A stretch of DNA of 34,533 nucleotides from Candidatus Alkanophaga volatiphilum (GTDB lineage: Archaea > Halobacteriota > Syntropharchaeia > Alkanophagales > B39-G2): positions 1 through 34,533 of the forward strand of contig JAPHEE010000018.1 of NCBI GenBank assembly GCA_029259545.1, read 5' to 3'. Position 1 is the first letter of the stretch, and every line of letters begins with the position of its first letter. Shown piece after piece: positions 7,563-14,046 of the stretch. The notes under the pieces were generated by a model, which was not told where the DNA came from, ran no database searches, and saw only the letters and a list, made by a program, of their open reading frames with translations. Position numbers and translations under genes: made by a program.

Positions 7563-8336
7563 GTGATGGAATTGAGGATAGGAAATGTGGAATATGAGAA
7601 GAAAGGCGAGGTTGCAGTCCTCACGCTTGACGATCCGGGAGTGCTGAATGCGCTGAGCCCGGGGATAAGAGAGGGGTTGGTGAAAGGCTTTGAGGACTTC
7701 GAGCGTGATGAGAATCTGAGGGTCGCAATCGTTACAGGGAAAGGACGTGCGTTCTGCGTGGGTGCTGACATCAGAGGGCTGAAGCTCGACACGGCGCACG
7801 TGAAAGAGACGCTCCGTGACATATTCAGGGCGATGAGAGCCCCTGAGGAATGCTCGAAGCCCGTGATCGCAGCGGTCAACGGGCTGTGTCTGGGCGGCGG
7901 GCTCGAACTTGCGATCAGCTGCGACATCATAATAGCGTCTGAAAAGGCGCAGTTCGGCGTTCCTGAGATAAACTTGGGGCTGATGCCGGGCTTCGCGATC
8001 GTGCGCCTCCACTCGATCATCGGGCGGGCGAAAGCGAAGGAAATGATGTTCACGGGCGAGCCGATATCGGCGGAGGAAGCTTACCGCATCGGGCTCGTGA
8101 GTAAAGTCGTGCCGCATGACAAGCTCATGGATGAGGCGATGAGCCTCGCAAAGAAGATAGGAGAGAAGCCGCCCCTTGCAATAAAGGTCGGGAAGGCTGC
8201 CGTCAACCGGGAGTTCGGCGGCGAAGACATAACATACGCGATCGAGAGCATGGCTTTCCTCTTCTGCACCGAAGACGCAAAGGAGGGCATCTCCGCATTC
8301 CTCGAAAAGCGGAAGCCGGAATTTAAGGGAAGGTGA
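7563..8336 (+). CDS. Enoyl-CoA hydratase/isomerase family protein
   Basis: A 257-residue crotonase-fold enzyme; family members hydrate or isomerise enoyl-CoA thioesters. The oxyanion-hole segment is GRAFCVGADI. Both catalytic glutamates of classical hydratases are in place, in CLGGGLELAISCD and FGVPEINLGL. The usual GAGGTQRL loop after the second glutamate reads GFAIVRL, one residue short, so substrate or reaction may differ. GTG at 7563 and ATG at 7566 are adjacent in frame; either may start. It has its own promoter and stands alone, 36 bp ahead of the AN1-finger gene. A role in beta-oxidation or acyl-CoA breakdown is inferred. Confidence 0.9.
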   Translation: MMELRIGNVEYEKKGEVAVLTLDDPGVLNALSPGIREGLVKGFEDFERDENLRVAIVTGKGRAFCVGADIRGLKLDTAHVKETLRDIFRAMRAPEECSKPVIAAVNGLCLGGGLELAISCDIIIASEKAQFGVPEINLGLMPGFAIVRLHSIIGRAKAKEMMFTGEPISAEEAYRIGLVSKVVPHDKLMDEAMSLAKKIGEKPPLAIKVGKAAVNREFGGEDITYAIESMAFLFCTEDAKEGISAFLEKRKPEFKGR

Positions 8337-8372
8337 TCCAGCTTCAACGCTCTGAAGCTGCAGGTGACCGGT

Positions 8373-9833
8373 ATGAACTGCCATTATTGTGGACGCCTCA
8401 TTGAATATCTTCCTTGGAGGTGTCGACACTGCGGAAACTACTTCTGCGACGACCATCGGCTCCCTGAGATGCATGACTGCCCTGAGCTTGGCGTAGAGCG
8501 AAGTTGGGAAGAATGGACAAGGCGGCGGGAAGGAGTTGGGGTTGAGGTTGGACGAGCGATGGAAGAATTCGAAGGCGAAAGCGTCGTTCTGACCGAACTG
8601 GAAGATGCGTTGAGGAATAAAACTCCGGCATTGTTAAGCAAGTCGCTCTTCAGCGAGACCGACATCATAAGACTTCCGGTGCAGCTCAACCCTTTCACGG
8701 AGGCCAACTTGAGGAACGCCCTGTGGTATGCGCTCCGAGAATACAACGTGCGAGGAGAGGCTAATCTGAAGGGTGGCAGGATAGACTTGCTCTGCGAACA
8801 CGCTGGACTCAAGATAGGAATTGAATGCAAGAGCGATTTCAAGAACGTTGGAGAGAAAGACTTTGGCTATGAGGCTTTCGTTGACGCCTTCTACCTTGCG
8901 TCCTTCGGCGGCGTGTGCTTTGATGAGGAGTACGAGTTTTCGTTAGACTATCTTGAATCTAAGGTCACGGGGCGAGCGTCCGCCTTGGAATTGCTGCGCC
9001 GGATAACGTTCGGAGAAGCAGCGGTAGATATGAGGGGGCGCACTCTTGGGGAAGTGGTCGAACACATCAGGGCGGAAGGCTCCAGAAGGCATGAGCAGGA
9101 GAAGAAAAGGCTACTAAAGGACCTTATGGTGAAGTATCGAAACGGCATTCACTTCCCTAAGCCCTACGGCGTGCTACTTTACCACCCTTTCGGGGAACTT
9201 TGGGTGGCTAAGAGCGCAACGGCTGTCAGGAAAACTTCCGGGACGAAGGCTCGGCGATCTACTTCTACTGAAGCCTTCATCAATTTTTCGGTCTGGAAGC
9301 ACTTCATGGAGCAGGGTTACATCGTAACCTCCGAAAGCGAGCTTCCCCATGCCAAGTGGTGGGACGTGGTCGTGAAAAGAGTTAACGTCAGAACGAAGCT
9401 TGGAATAGGCATCCCTAGGGAGATACGCCAACCGGTTCTCCGCGGGCACGGCAGAATAGATGTGGTGGCGATGCCCAGGTCATGCATAAACGAAGTTGAT
9501 TCTTCCAAAGTGAAGGTCGTGGGTGTGGAGTGCAAAGCCTCAGACAGAGGCTTGAGCAGGTTAGAGGAGCAGCTGAATTCGTACATCATGTCGAAGGACG
9601 TGTCGCATCTCTACGTAGCCGTCCCAGAGAGGTATGAACGCAAACTCAGAGGGTTCTTAAGGCAATTTCCGAGCGTGGGGCTTCTTGCCATCACCAAGCA
9701 CGGGGTTGAGGAAGTTAAAGAGGCTGAAGGGCTGGAGCTACGGGACTTAAGCATGATGAGCGTCGAGAGGAGGGTTATCGACGGAGGGGGGAAATTCAGG
9801 GAGAGGTTATATGTGGGAGCAACAGATTTATAG
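8373..9833 (+). CDS. AN1 zinc finger fused to two PD-(D/E)XK nuclease-like domains
   Basis: A 486-residue protein. Residues 3-36 match the AN1 finger exactly in spacing: Cys3, Cys6, Cys17, Cys20, Cys25, His28, His34, Cys36. Two restriction-endonuclease-like cores follow. The first has GGRIDLL (Asp138) and IGIECKSD (Glu151, Lys153) with a helix glutamate at 110. The second has GHGRIDVV (Asp363) and VVGVECKAS (Glu387, Lys389) with a helix glutamate at 300. All acid and lysine positions are kept, so metal-dependent nuclease activity is plausible. ATG 8373 was chosen because AGGTGA sits 5 nt before it; a GTG at 8364 would lack a binding site. No membrane or signal segments. Cellular role unknown; DNA repair, mobile-element defence or RNA/DNA quality control are all possible. 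Confidence 0.85.
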   Translation: MNCHYCGRLIEYLPWRCRHCGNYFCDDHRLPEMHDCPELGVERSWEEWTRRREGVGVEVGRAMEEFEGESVVLTELEDALRNKTPALLSKSLFSETDIIRLPVQLNPFTEANLRNALWYALREYNVRGEANLKGGRIDLLCEHAGLKIGIECKSDFKNVGEKDFGYEAFVDAFYLASFGGVCFDEEYEFSLDYLESKVTGRASALELLRRITFGEAAVDMRGRTLGEVVEHIRAEGSRRHEQEKKRLLKDLMVKYRNGIHFPKPYGVLLYHPFGELWVAKSATAVRKTSGTKARRSTSTEAFINFSVWKHFMEQGYIVTSESELPHAKWWDVVVKRVNVRTKLGIGIPREIRQPVLRGHGRIDVVAMPRSCINEVDSSKVKVVGVECKASDRGLSRLEEQLNSYIMSKDVSHLYVAVPERYERKLRGFLRQFPSVGLLAITKHGVEEVKEAEGLELRDLSMMSVERRVIDGGGKFRERLYVGATDL

Positions 9834-9834
9834 C
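9826..9834 (+). promoter_or_regulatory. TATA box of AMMECR1 gene
   Basis: ATTTATAGC overlaps the stop codon of the upstream gene and is centred about 25 bp from the AMMECR1 ATG, predicting a leaderless transcript. Confidence 0.55.
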
Positions 9835-9854
9835 TTCTTTCCGCACTCTACACT

Positions 9855-10424
9855 ATGCGGAGGCTGACCGAGGAGGAAGGGCGGTTAGGTTTGAAGCTGG
9901 CGAGGGAGGCGATAGAGAAGTACGTGCGGGAGGGCGTGAAGATAAAGCCGCCTTCCGACCTGCCTGAAGTTTTCAACGAGAAGAGCGGGGTTTTCGTGAC
10001 GATAAACAAGCATCATGCGTTGCGTGGCTGCATCGGCTACCCCTACCCGATACTCCCGCTGAAGGAGGCGATCATAGACTCTGCGATCGCCGCCGCCGTC
10101 AACGACCCCCGGTTCCCGCCGCTCTCCGAGCGTGAGCTCGATGAGATTGAGCTCGAGCTCACGATCCTCACGCCGCCGCAGAGGCTGAAGGCGAAGCCTA
10201 AGGACCTGCCGAAGCTCGTGGAGGTCGGGCGTCACGGGCTGATCGTAAAGCGCGGCATTTATCAGGGCTTGCTGCTGCCGCAGGTCGCCGTCGAGTACGG
10301 CTGGGACGCCGAAGAGTTCCTCTGCCAGACGTGCGTGAAGGCGGGGCTGCCGCCGGACGCCTGGCTCGACGAAAATACAGAAGTAAGCATCTTCGAGGGA
10401 CAAATATTCAAGGAACGGCGTTAG
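9855..10424 (+). CDS. AMMECR1 domain protein
   Basis: A 189-residue member of the AMMECR1 family, conserved from archaea to humans. Its biochemical function is not established, though a catalytic role has been suggested from the invariant central motif. That motif is present as [11 protein letters not shown]. Other family blocks are [37 protein letters not shown] and [20 protein letters not shown], followed by the Cys in [10 protein letters not shown]. Length is standard. It probably uses its own promoter overlapping the end of the AN1-finger gene. Confidence 0.93.
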   Translation: MRRLTEEEGRLGLKLAREAIEKYVREGVKIKPPSDLPEVFNEKSGVFVTINKHHALRGCIGYPYPILPLKEAIIDSAIAAAVNDPRFPPLSERELDEIELELTILTPPQRLKAKPKDLPKLVEVGRHGLIVKRGIYQGLLLPQVAVEYGWDAEEFLCQTCVKAGLPPDAWLDENTEVSIFEGQIFKERR

Positions 10425-10434
10425 TCAGGTAATA

Positions 10435-10578
10435 CTAATGTTCTTCCATCTCGTATTCATCAATCAGTAGCTTTATCCATTCACCTAGAAGTTCACACTT
10501 CTCAGGTTCGCAACTCCTCGTACAGCCTATGCAGGGCGCCACTACGCCTTTTGCCATCAGGGCTTCAAGTTTCACCAT
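10435..10578 (-). CDS. Small four-cysteine protein downstream of LSm
   Basis: A 47-residue frame starting MVKLEALMAKGVVAPCIGCT and ending EYEMEEH. Four cysteines are spaced C-x2-C-x3-C-x4-C (PCIGCTRSCEPEKC), which could bind zinc or an Fe-S cluster. It begins 2 bp after the stop of the LSm gene on the same strand, and the spacing argues for coupled expression. It is not ribosomal L37e, which often sits next to LSm in archaea. I do not recognise a family; it is supported by position, a good start and the regular cysteine spacing. Confidence 0.6.
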   Translation of the reverse strand: MVKLEALMAKGVVAPCIGCTRSCEPEKCELLGEWIKLLIDEYEMEEH

Positions 10579-10580
10579 AT

Positions 10581-10805
10581 TTACTCTTCGAGCGGGGTTA
10601 TGAGCACGATGTTGTTGCCGCGCAGCACGACGGAGCCGAGCATACGTCGCCGCTCTCCATCCACGATTTCCGTAGCGCTGCTGAGATATAAGTTCAGATA
10701 GTCGTCAACGCTTTCGAGCAGCCCCTCAAGAACGAATTTCTCGCCCTTCATCTCAACTTGTATCCTCGTGCCCACCAGCTTCTGTATTTTCTTCGCCGGG
10801 AACAT
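10581..10805 (-). CDS. LSm (Sm-like) RNA-binding protein
   Basis: A 74-residue archaeal Sm protein, which forms heptameric rings binding U-rich RNA. Sm1 is seen in VGTRIQVEMKGEKFVLEGLL with DDYLNLYL. Sm2 is seen in GSVVLRGNNIVLITPLEE. ATG 10805 (MFPAKK) is preferred because GGGAGGGG lies just before it; an upstream GTG at 10820 would add MGGEG. A TATA box (TATTTAAGT on the minus strand, about 10851-10860) is about 50 bp upstream. The four-cysteine gene follows directly. Confidence 0.92.
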   Translation of the reverse strand: MFPAKKIQKLVGTRIQVEMKGEKFVLEGLLESVDDYLNLYLSSATEIVDGERRRMLGSVVLRGNNIVLITPLEE

Positions 10806-10850
10806 CCCTTCCCCTCCCACGACGCCGTCGCCCTAATCATGGTTCCGAGG

Positions 10851-10860
10851 ACTTAAATAC
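10851..10860 (-). promoter_or_regulatory. TATA box of the LSm gene
   Basis: On the minus strand this reads GTATTTAAGT. It predicts a start of transcription near 10828 and a leader of about 20-25 nt carrying the G-rich ribosome-binding site. Confidence 0.55.
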
Positions 10861-10866
10861 TTTGCG

Positions 10867-11265
10867 CTAAAGTTCGGAGCTCGTCGCTATGAATTTCACC
10901 TGCTTCACGCCCCTTATCGACTTTATCTTCCTGATAAGCTCTAGGATTCTCTTACTGTCACCCTTTGTGACGAAGACCTCAAAGCAGTTCGTCTCGTCGA
11001 GATGTAGATGCATCATTGTCGGAATCACGTCATCATACTCATGCTGTAAGTTTGATAACAAGTCTTTCCGCATCTTCTTGTCATAAAGGACAGTTATCAC
11101 TGCTATTGCTCTCTCGCCGACGCCTTTCGTCCACTCGTATTCTGAGATGTAGTTTCGCATCGCTTCCCTGAAAGCTTCGGAGCGGCTGGCATAGCCACGC
11201 TCTGAAAGGATCTCGTTGAACCTTCGCACAAGCTTCTCAGAAACCGAAAAACTTACGACCGGCAC
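10867..11265 (-). CDS. nikR: NikR-type nickel-responsive regulator
   Basis: A 132-residue ribbon-helix-helix regulator with a C-terminal ACT-like metal domain. The N-terminus VVSFSVSEKLVRRFNEIL and SRSEAFREAMRNYI form the DNA-binding part. All four high-affinity nickel ligands of NikR are present: His75 (LQHEYDDVI), His86 and His88 (MMHLHLDE) and Cys94 (TNCFEVF). It should repress nickel uptake or nickel-enzyme genes when nickel is plentiful. The GTG start at 11265 has GGAGGTGA close by, and that site lies in the last codons of the acyl-CoA synthetase gene; the gap is only 4 bp. No nickel transporter is visible here. Confidence 0.92.
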   Translation of the reverse strand: MPVVSFSVSEKLVRRFNEILSERGYASRSEAFREAMRNYISEYEWTKGVGERAIAVITVLYDKKMRKDLLSNLQHEYDDVIPTMMHLHLDETNCFEVFVTKGDSKRILELIRKIKSIRGVKQVKFIATSSEL

Positions 11266-11269
11266 GGCA

Positions 11270-12700
11270 TCACCTCCTCATAGCAGCATAGGAACAAAGC
11301 GCTGACAAACATTTCGCAGCCCTGTCCGGCGTTGCATACACGGGAATGCCCGCATCTCTCAATATCTCAAACGGCTTTTCCGAAGATATATGCGGCGGTA
11401 GAACTGCGAGCAGCGGCTTTCTCCTCTTCGCCCGCCAGACCGCAGCAGCCTCTTCTGCGAACTCTTCAACCTTTAGAAAGCTCTTCCCGACGAACGTCGG
11501 CGCCCCGCCGATCGCAATAATGGCGTCCACGCTCCTATCGTCCATGAGGGCGGAGAGCGCAGTCTCGTAAGTTCCATCCTCGACCGCGCCGAACCCAAGG
11601 TCTACAGGGTTCCTGACGCTCGTCCCAAAGTTTGGGATTTTCCTCAATATTTCCTTTTTTGTTTCTTCCTCCAGACTCGCTAGCTGGAGCCCGTAGCGTG
11701 AGCAGGCATCCGCCGCGGAAACCGCAGGGCCGCCCGGGCTCGAAACTATGGCAACGTTCCTCCCTTTCGGCGGCTTTAGAAAGTAAAAAGCTGCGATCAT
11801 GTCCATAAGCTCTTCAATGTTATTCACATGAATGATCCCGGTTTGTTTGCAGATAGCATTCCACACGTTTTCCTTCGTGGAGAGCGCGCCAGTATGCGAC
11901 TTTGCAGCTCTGCTCCCCTGCGAGGTTATGCCTGCCATCCAGATAATTATGGGCTTCCTCCTCGTAATTTCCTTTGCGAGCTCTAGGAAGCGTCTCCCAT
12001 CCTTTATTCCCTCGAGATACGCTGCTATCACCTCAGTGGTCGGGTCTTCGCCGAAATACTGGAGGAAATCCGTAGCGTTTAAATCGCACTCGTTCCCAGA
12101 ACTTACTATCTTGTTCACACCTATGTTCAGACTTCGGCACATCCGGTAGAACATGCAAGCGATGGAGCCGCTCTCGGAGATGAACGATACTTTGTCCCCA
12201 TTTAAGAGCCTTCCTTCAGAGCGACGGACGTCGTCGCCAGCCCGCTGGTCAGGGAAGAAACCTATCCTTCCTGCTGAACAATAAATGCCCATGCAGTTTG
12301 GTCCTATTATCCTGACGCCGCCACGCCTCGCAATCTTCAGTATTTCCTCCTCAAGTTTCTTTCCTGCCTCGCCGCTCTCGCCGAAGCCTGCGCTCAGTAT
12401 CACGCATGCGGTGACACTTTTCTCAACGCATTCCTCCATCACCTGCGGCACGGTCTCAGGCGGCGTCGTTATTATCACAACGTCCACTCTTCCGTCCACA
12501 TCCTTCAAACTTTTATACGTCTTCAATCCTAAGATACTCTCCGCTTTGGGATTAATCGGGTAAACTGCGCCTCGCTTTGAAAAGCCCATCCGCACGAGAG
12601 AATACAGCAGCAGATGCCCCGGCTTCTTTTTCTCCCTTGAAGCGCCGACAACGGCGACGCCCTCCGGGTGAAAAATTCGCTCCATGATTCCTTTTTCCAT
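11270..12700 (-). CDS. ADP-forming acyl-CoA synthetase, alpha-type subunit
   Basis: A protein of about 476 residues. Family members convert acyl-CoA, ADP and phosphate into acid, CoA and ATP, an energy-conserving step in archaea. Domain 1 is the CoA-binding Rossmann fold (GVAVVGASREKKKPGHLLLY, VVIITTPPETVP, IIGPNCMGIY). Domains 2 and 5 follow with SFISESGSIACMFYR and the phosphorylated histidine motif AKSHTGAL. The ATP-grasp beta portion is absent, so a partner encoded elsewhere is expected. The start could also be ATG 12685, which has AAAGGA before it. The substrate acid is not readable from sequence. It is cotranscribed with nikR. Confidence 0.9.
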   Translation of the reverse strand: MEKGIMERIFHPEGVAVVGASREKKKPGHLLLYSLVRMGFSKRGAVYPINPKAESILGLKTYKSLKDVDGRVDVVIITTPPETVPQVMEECVEKSVTACVILSAGFGESGEAGKKLEEEILKIARRGGVRIIGPNCMGIYCSAGRIGFFPDQRAGDDVRRSEGRLLNGDKVSFISESGSIACMFYRMCRSLNIGVNKIVSSGNECDLNATDFLQYFGEDPTTEVIAAYLEGIKDGRRFLELAKEITRRKPIIIWMAGITSQGSRAAKSHTGALSTKENVWNAICKQTGIIHVNNIEELMDMIAAFYFLKPPKGRNVAIVSSPGGPAVSAADACSRYGLQLASLEEETKKEILRKIPNFGTSVRNPVDLGFGAVEDGTYETALSALMDDRSVDAIIAIGGAPTFVGKSFLKVEEFAEEAAAVWRAKRRKPLLAVLPPHISSEKPFEILRDAGIPVYATPDRAAKCLSALCSYAAMRR

Positions 12701-12748
12701 CAAACTTGTATAGTGGCAAAAAGATAAAGTAAATTGAGCCTATAAGGG

Positions 12749-13021
12749 ATGCAGATGGGCGAAGTTACAAAAGAGAAGAAGCTTGAGGAGTTCAAGAAGG
12801 TGGTGGTGCCGGCGGTGTTCGGCGTGCTCGCAGGCGCCTTCTCATTCTTTACTGGCGATGTCGGCGCCGGCGTTCTCATGCTCGTCCTTGCAGTCCTCGC
12901 CCAGAAATACATCTTCATGATGACTAAGACTGGGATGAGTGGGCGGGATTGGGTGTCCGTCGTGCTCACGACGTTCCTTTGGTGGTTCATTGCGTGGACG
13001 TTGCTTTTGAGCATGAGTTGA
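12749..13021 (+). CDS. EMC6-like small membrane protein
   Basis: A 90-residue protein with a charged cytosolic N-terminus and three hydrophobic stretches: VVPAVFGVLAGAFSFFTG, VLMLVLAVLAQKYIFMM and VLTTFLWWFIAWTLLLSM. The AQKYI and final WWFIAWTLLL patterns resemble archaeal EMC6-like proteins, relatives of a subunit of the eukaryotic ER membrane-protein insertase. A second in-frame ATG at 12755 could be the start. A small membrane protein of another family is possible. The next gene begins immediately after its stop. Confidence 0.65.
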   Translation: MQMGEVTKEKKLEEFKKVVVPAVFGVLAGAFSFFTGDVGAGVLMLVLAVLAQKYIFMMTKTGMSGRDWVSVVLTTFLWWFIAWTLLLSMS

Positions 13022-13426
13022 GTGAGGAGGATGGGAAAGAAGCTGACTGAGGACGTGAAGTTGTACAAGTCTCTAAAGTACTTTTATCATGCGTTGTTCT
13101 TAGGGGCGATCATAGATGTGCCTGAGAGGAGTGAGCATCGAATGCACATACTTTCAGACATCATTTTAAACCTACATAAGAGCGTTCTGGCTCTTCTTAA
13201 AGGGTTAAAGGATGAAGAGCGCCGCTCTGCATACGGGGCGGACTATGAGCTTTGGGAGCGTAGGATGCGAGAGCTGACATGCCTTCGAGATGGTTGGAGC
13301 CTTCCGCATTATGAGATGAGCGGGGAGCTTGAGAAGCTGCAGAATAAGGTTTTTGAAGCCTTAGACGCGACAAGAAGGCTCATGATGAGGTATGTGGAGC
13401 TCGTTAAAGATGCTGAGAAGCCTTGA
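13022..13426 (+). CDS. Hypothetical helical protein
   Basis: A 134-residue, mostly helical, soluble protein I do not recognise. It has the segments LYKSLKYFYHALFLGAII, LSDIILNLHKSVLALLKGL and KLQNKVFEALDATRRLMM, suggestive of a four-helix bundle. GTG at 13022 directly follows the stop of the EMC6-like gene. ATG at 13031 is also possible, but the GAGGAGG motif abuts it, which is too close. The arrangement implies one transcript with the membrane protein. Confidence 0.65.
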   Translation: MRRMGKKLTEDVKLYKSLKYFYHALFLGAIIDVPERSEHRMHILSDIILNLHKSVLALLKGLKDEERRSAYGADYELWERRMRELTCLRDGWSLPHYEMSGELEKLQNKVFEALDATRRLMMRYVELVKDAEKP

Positions 13427-13563
13427 TGCTGATGCTGACTGCATACCCTCTCCACGAGCTGCATGCACCTCCACGCCATGCCACGGCACGGCGCAGCCAC
13501 GGCTGCGTCCCGCCTCTCAAGCCGTGAAGCCGTGAGGCTCAAGCGGTGACACGAGGCATCATG
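13427..13563. other. GC-rich inverted-repeat spacer
   Basis: No gene recognised. It contains a CGCAGCC/GGCTGCG hairpin with a 2-nt loop (13492-13507). It also has a tandem AGCCGTGA pair inside a GCCTC/GAGGC stem (about 13514-13540). It may mark transcript ends for the plus-strand pair. Confidence 0.4.
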
Positions 13564-13894
13564 TCAGACTATCCCCACGACCCAGAGATAGAACACCAGA
13601 AGCCAGAGCGCCGCCGCCACCACGAAAGTGCACATAAGATTGATCAGACCTATATGGAAGGATTCCTCCACGACGAGCTCGTCCCAGCTTTTTCCGCCAT
13701 GCTCTTCAGCCTTTCACGTCCCTTCCATGGATTTTCGCTGGTCGGGGATCCGGTCCCACCACTCCAAGACCTCCTTTAAGCTTCTTCATCGTCGGTGTGC
13801 CAAATCTCGTCTTTCTTATGACACCATCTTCGCAAATTCTCACCTCTTTCTGTTTATTTGGCGATTTGATTCTTTTAACTTTTTCCGCTTGCAC
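13564..13894 (-). pseudogene. Interrupted minus-strand gene with a terminal membrane segment
   Basis: Three pieces in two frames read as one plausible protein. MQAEKVKRIKSPNKQKEVRI through FGTPTMKKLK begins at 13894. KEVLEWWDRIPDQRKSMEGT continues in a second frame to a TGA at 13714-13716. After that TGA the same second frame reads EEHGGKSWDELVVEESFHIG and then MCTFVVAAALWLLVFYLW to a stop at 13564. The last part is a clear hydrophobic helix. The gene is either decayed or never translated as a whole. Family not recognised. Confidence 0.3.
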
Positions 13895-13930
13895 GAATTA
13901 ACACGACTTTGCATTGCTTTGCACAGTGAA

Positions 13931-13946
13931 CAAAAAGTTTTATATG
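13931..13946 (+). promoter_or_regulatory. Distal TATA box of the S-layer-like gene
   Basis: AAAAAGTTTTATATGT has a purine-rich upstream flank like a BRE. Transcription from here would give a leader of about 75-80 nt containing the hairpin at 13979-14019. Confidence 0.5.
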
Positions 13947-13978
13947 TGGGTTGCAATCCCTCTTTCTCTTGGTTGTGC

Positions 13979-14042
13979 GGGAGGCGATGACGAACCGAAA
14001 GTTATAAAAGGAGCCTCCCTCTTAGAGCAGAAGGGGGGTGAG
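13979..14042 (+). promoter_or_regulatory. Proximal TATA and leader hairpin of the S-layer-like gene
   Basis: A second TATA-like GTTATAAAAG is at 14001-14010. GGGAGGC (13979-13985) can pair with GCCTCCC (14013-14019). The CCTCCC half can alternatively pair with the very strong ribosome-binding site AGGGGGGTGA (14032-14041). Only the long transcript from the distal TATA would contain both pairing options. Confidence 0.4.
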
Positions 14043-14046
14043 AAGT

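Noticed and set aside
7425-8474. Long minus-strand open frame of 349 codons opposite the enoyl-CoA hydratase gene
   Set aside because: It is a shadow of a GC-rich real gene: His/Arg/Leu-rich, no family likeness, and the plus strand is clearly coding.
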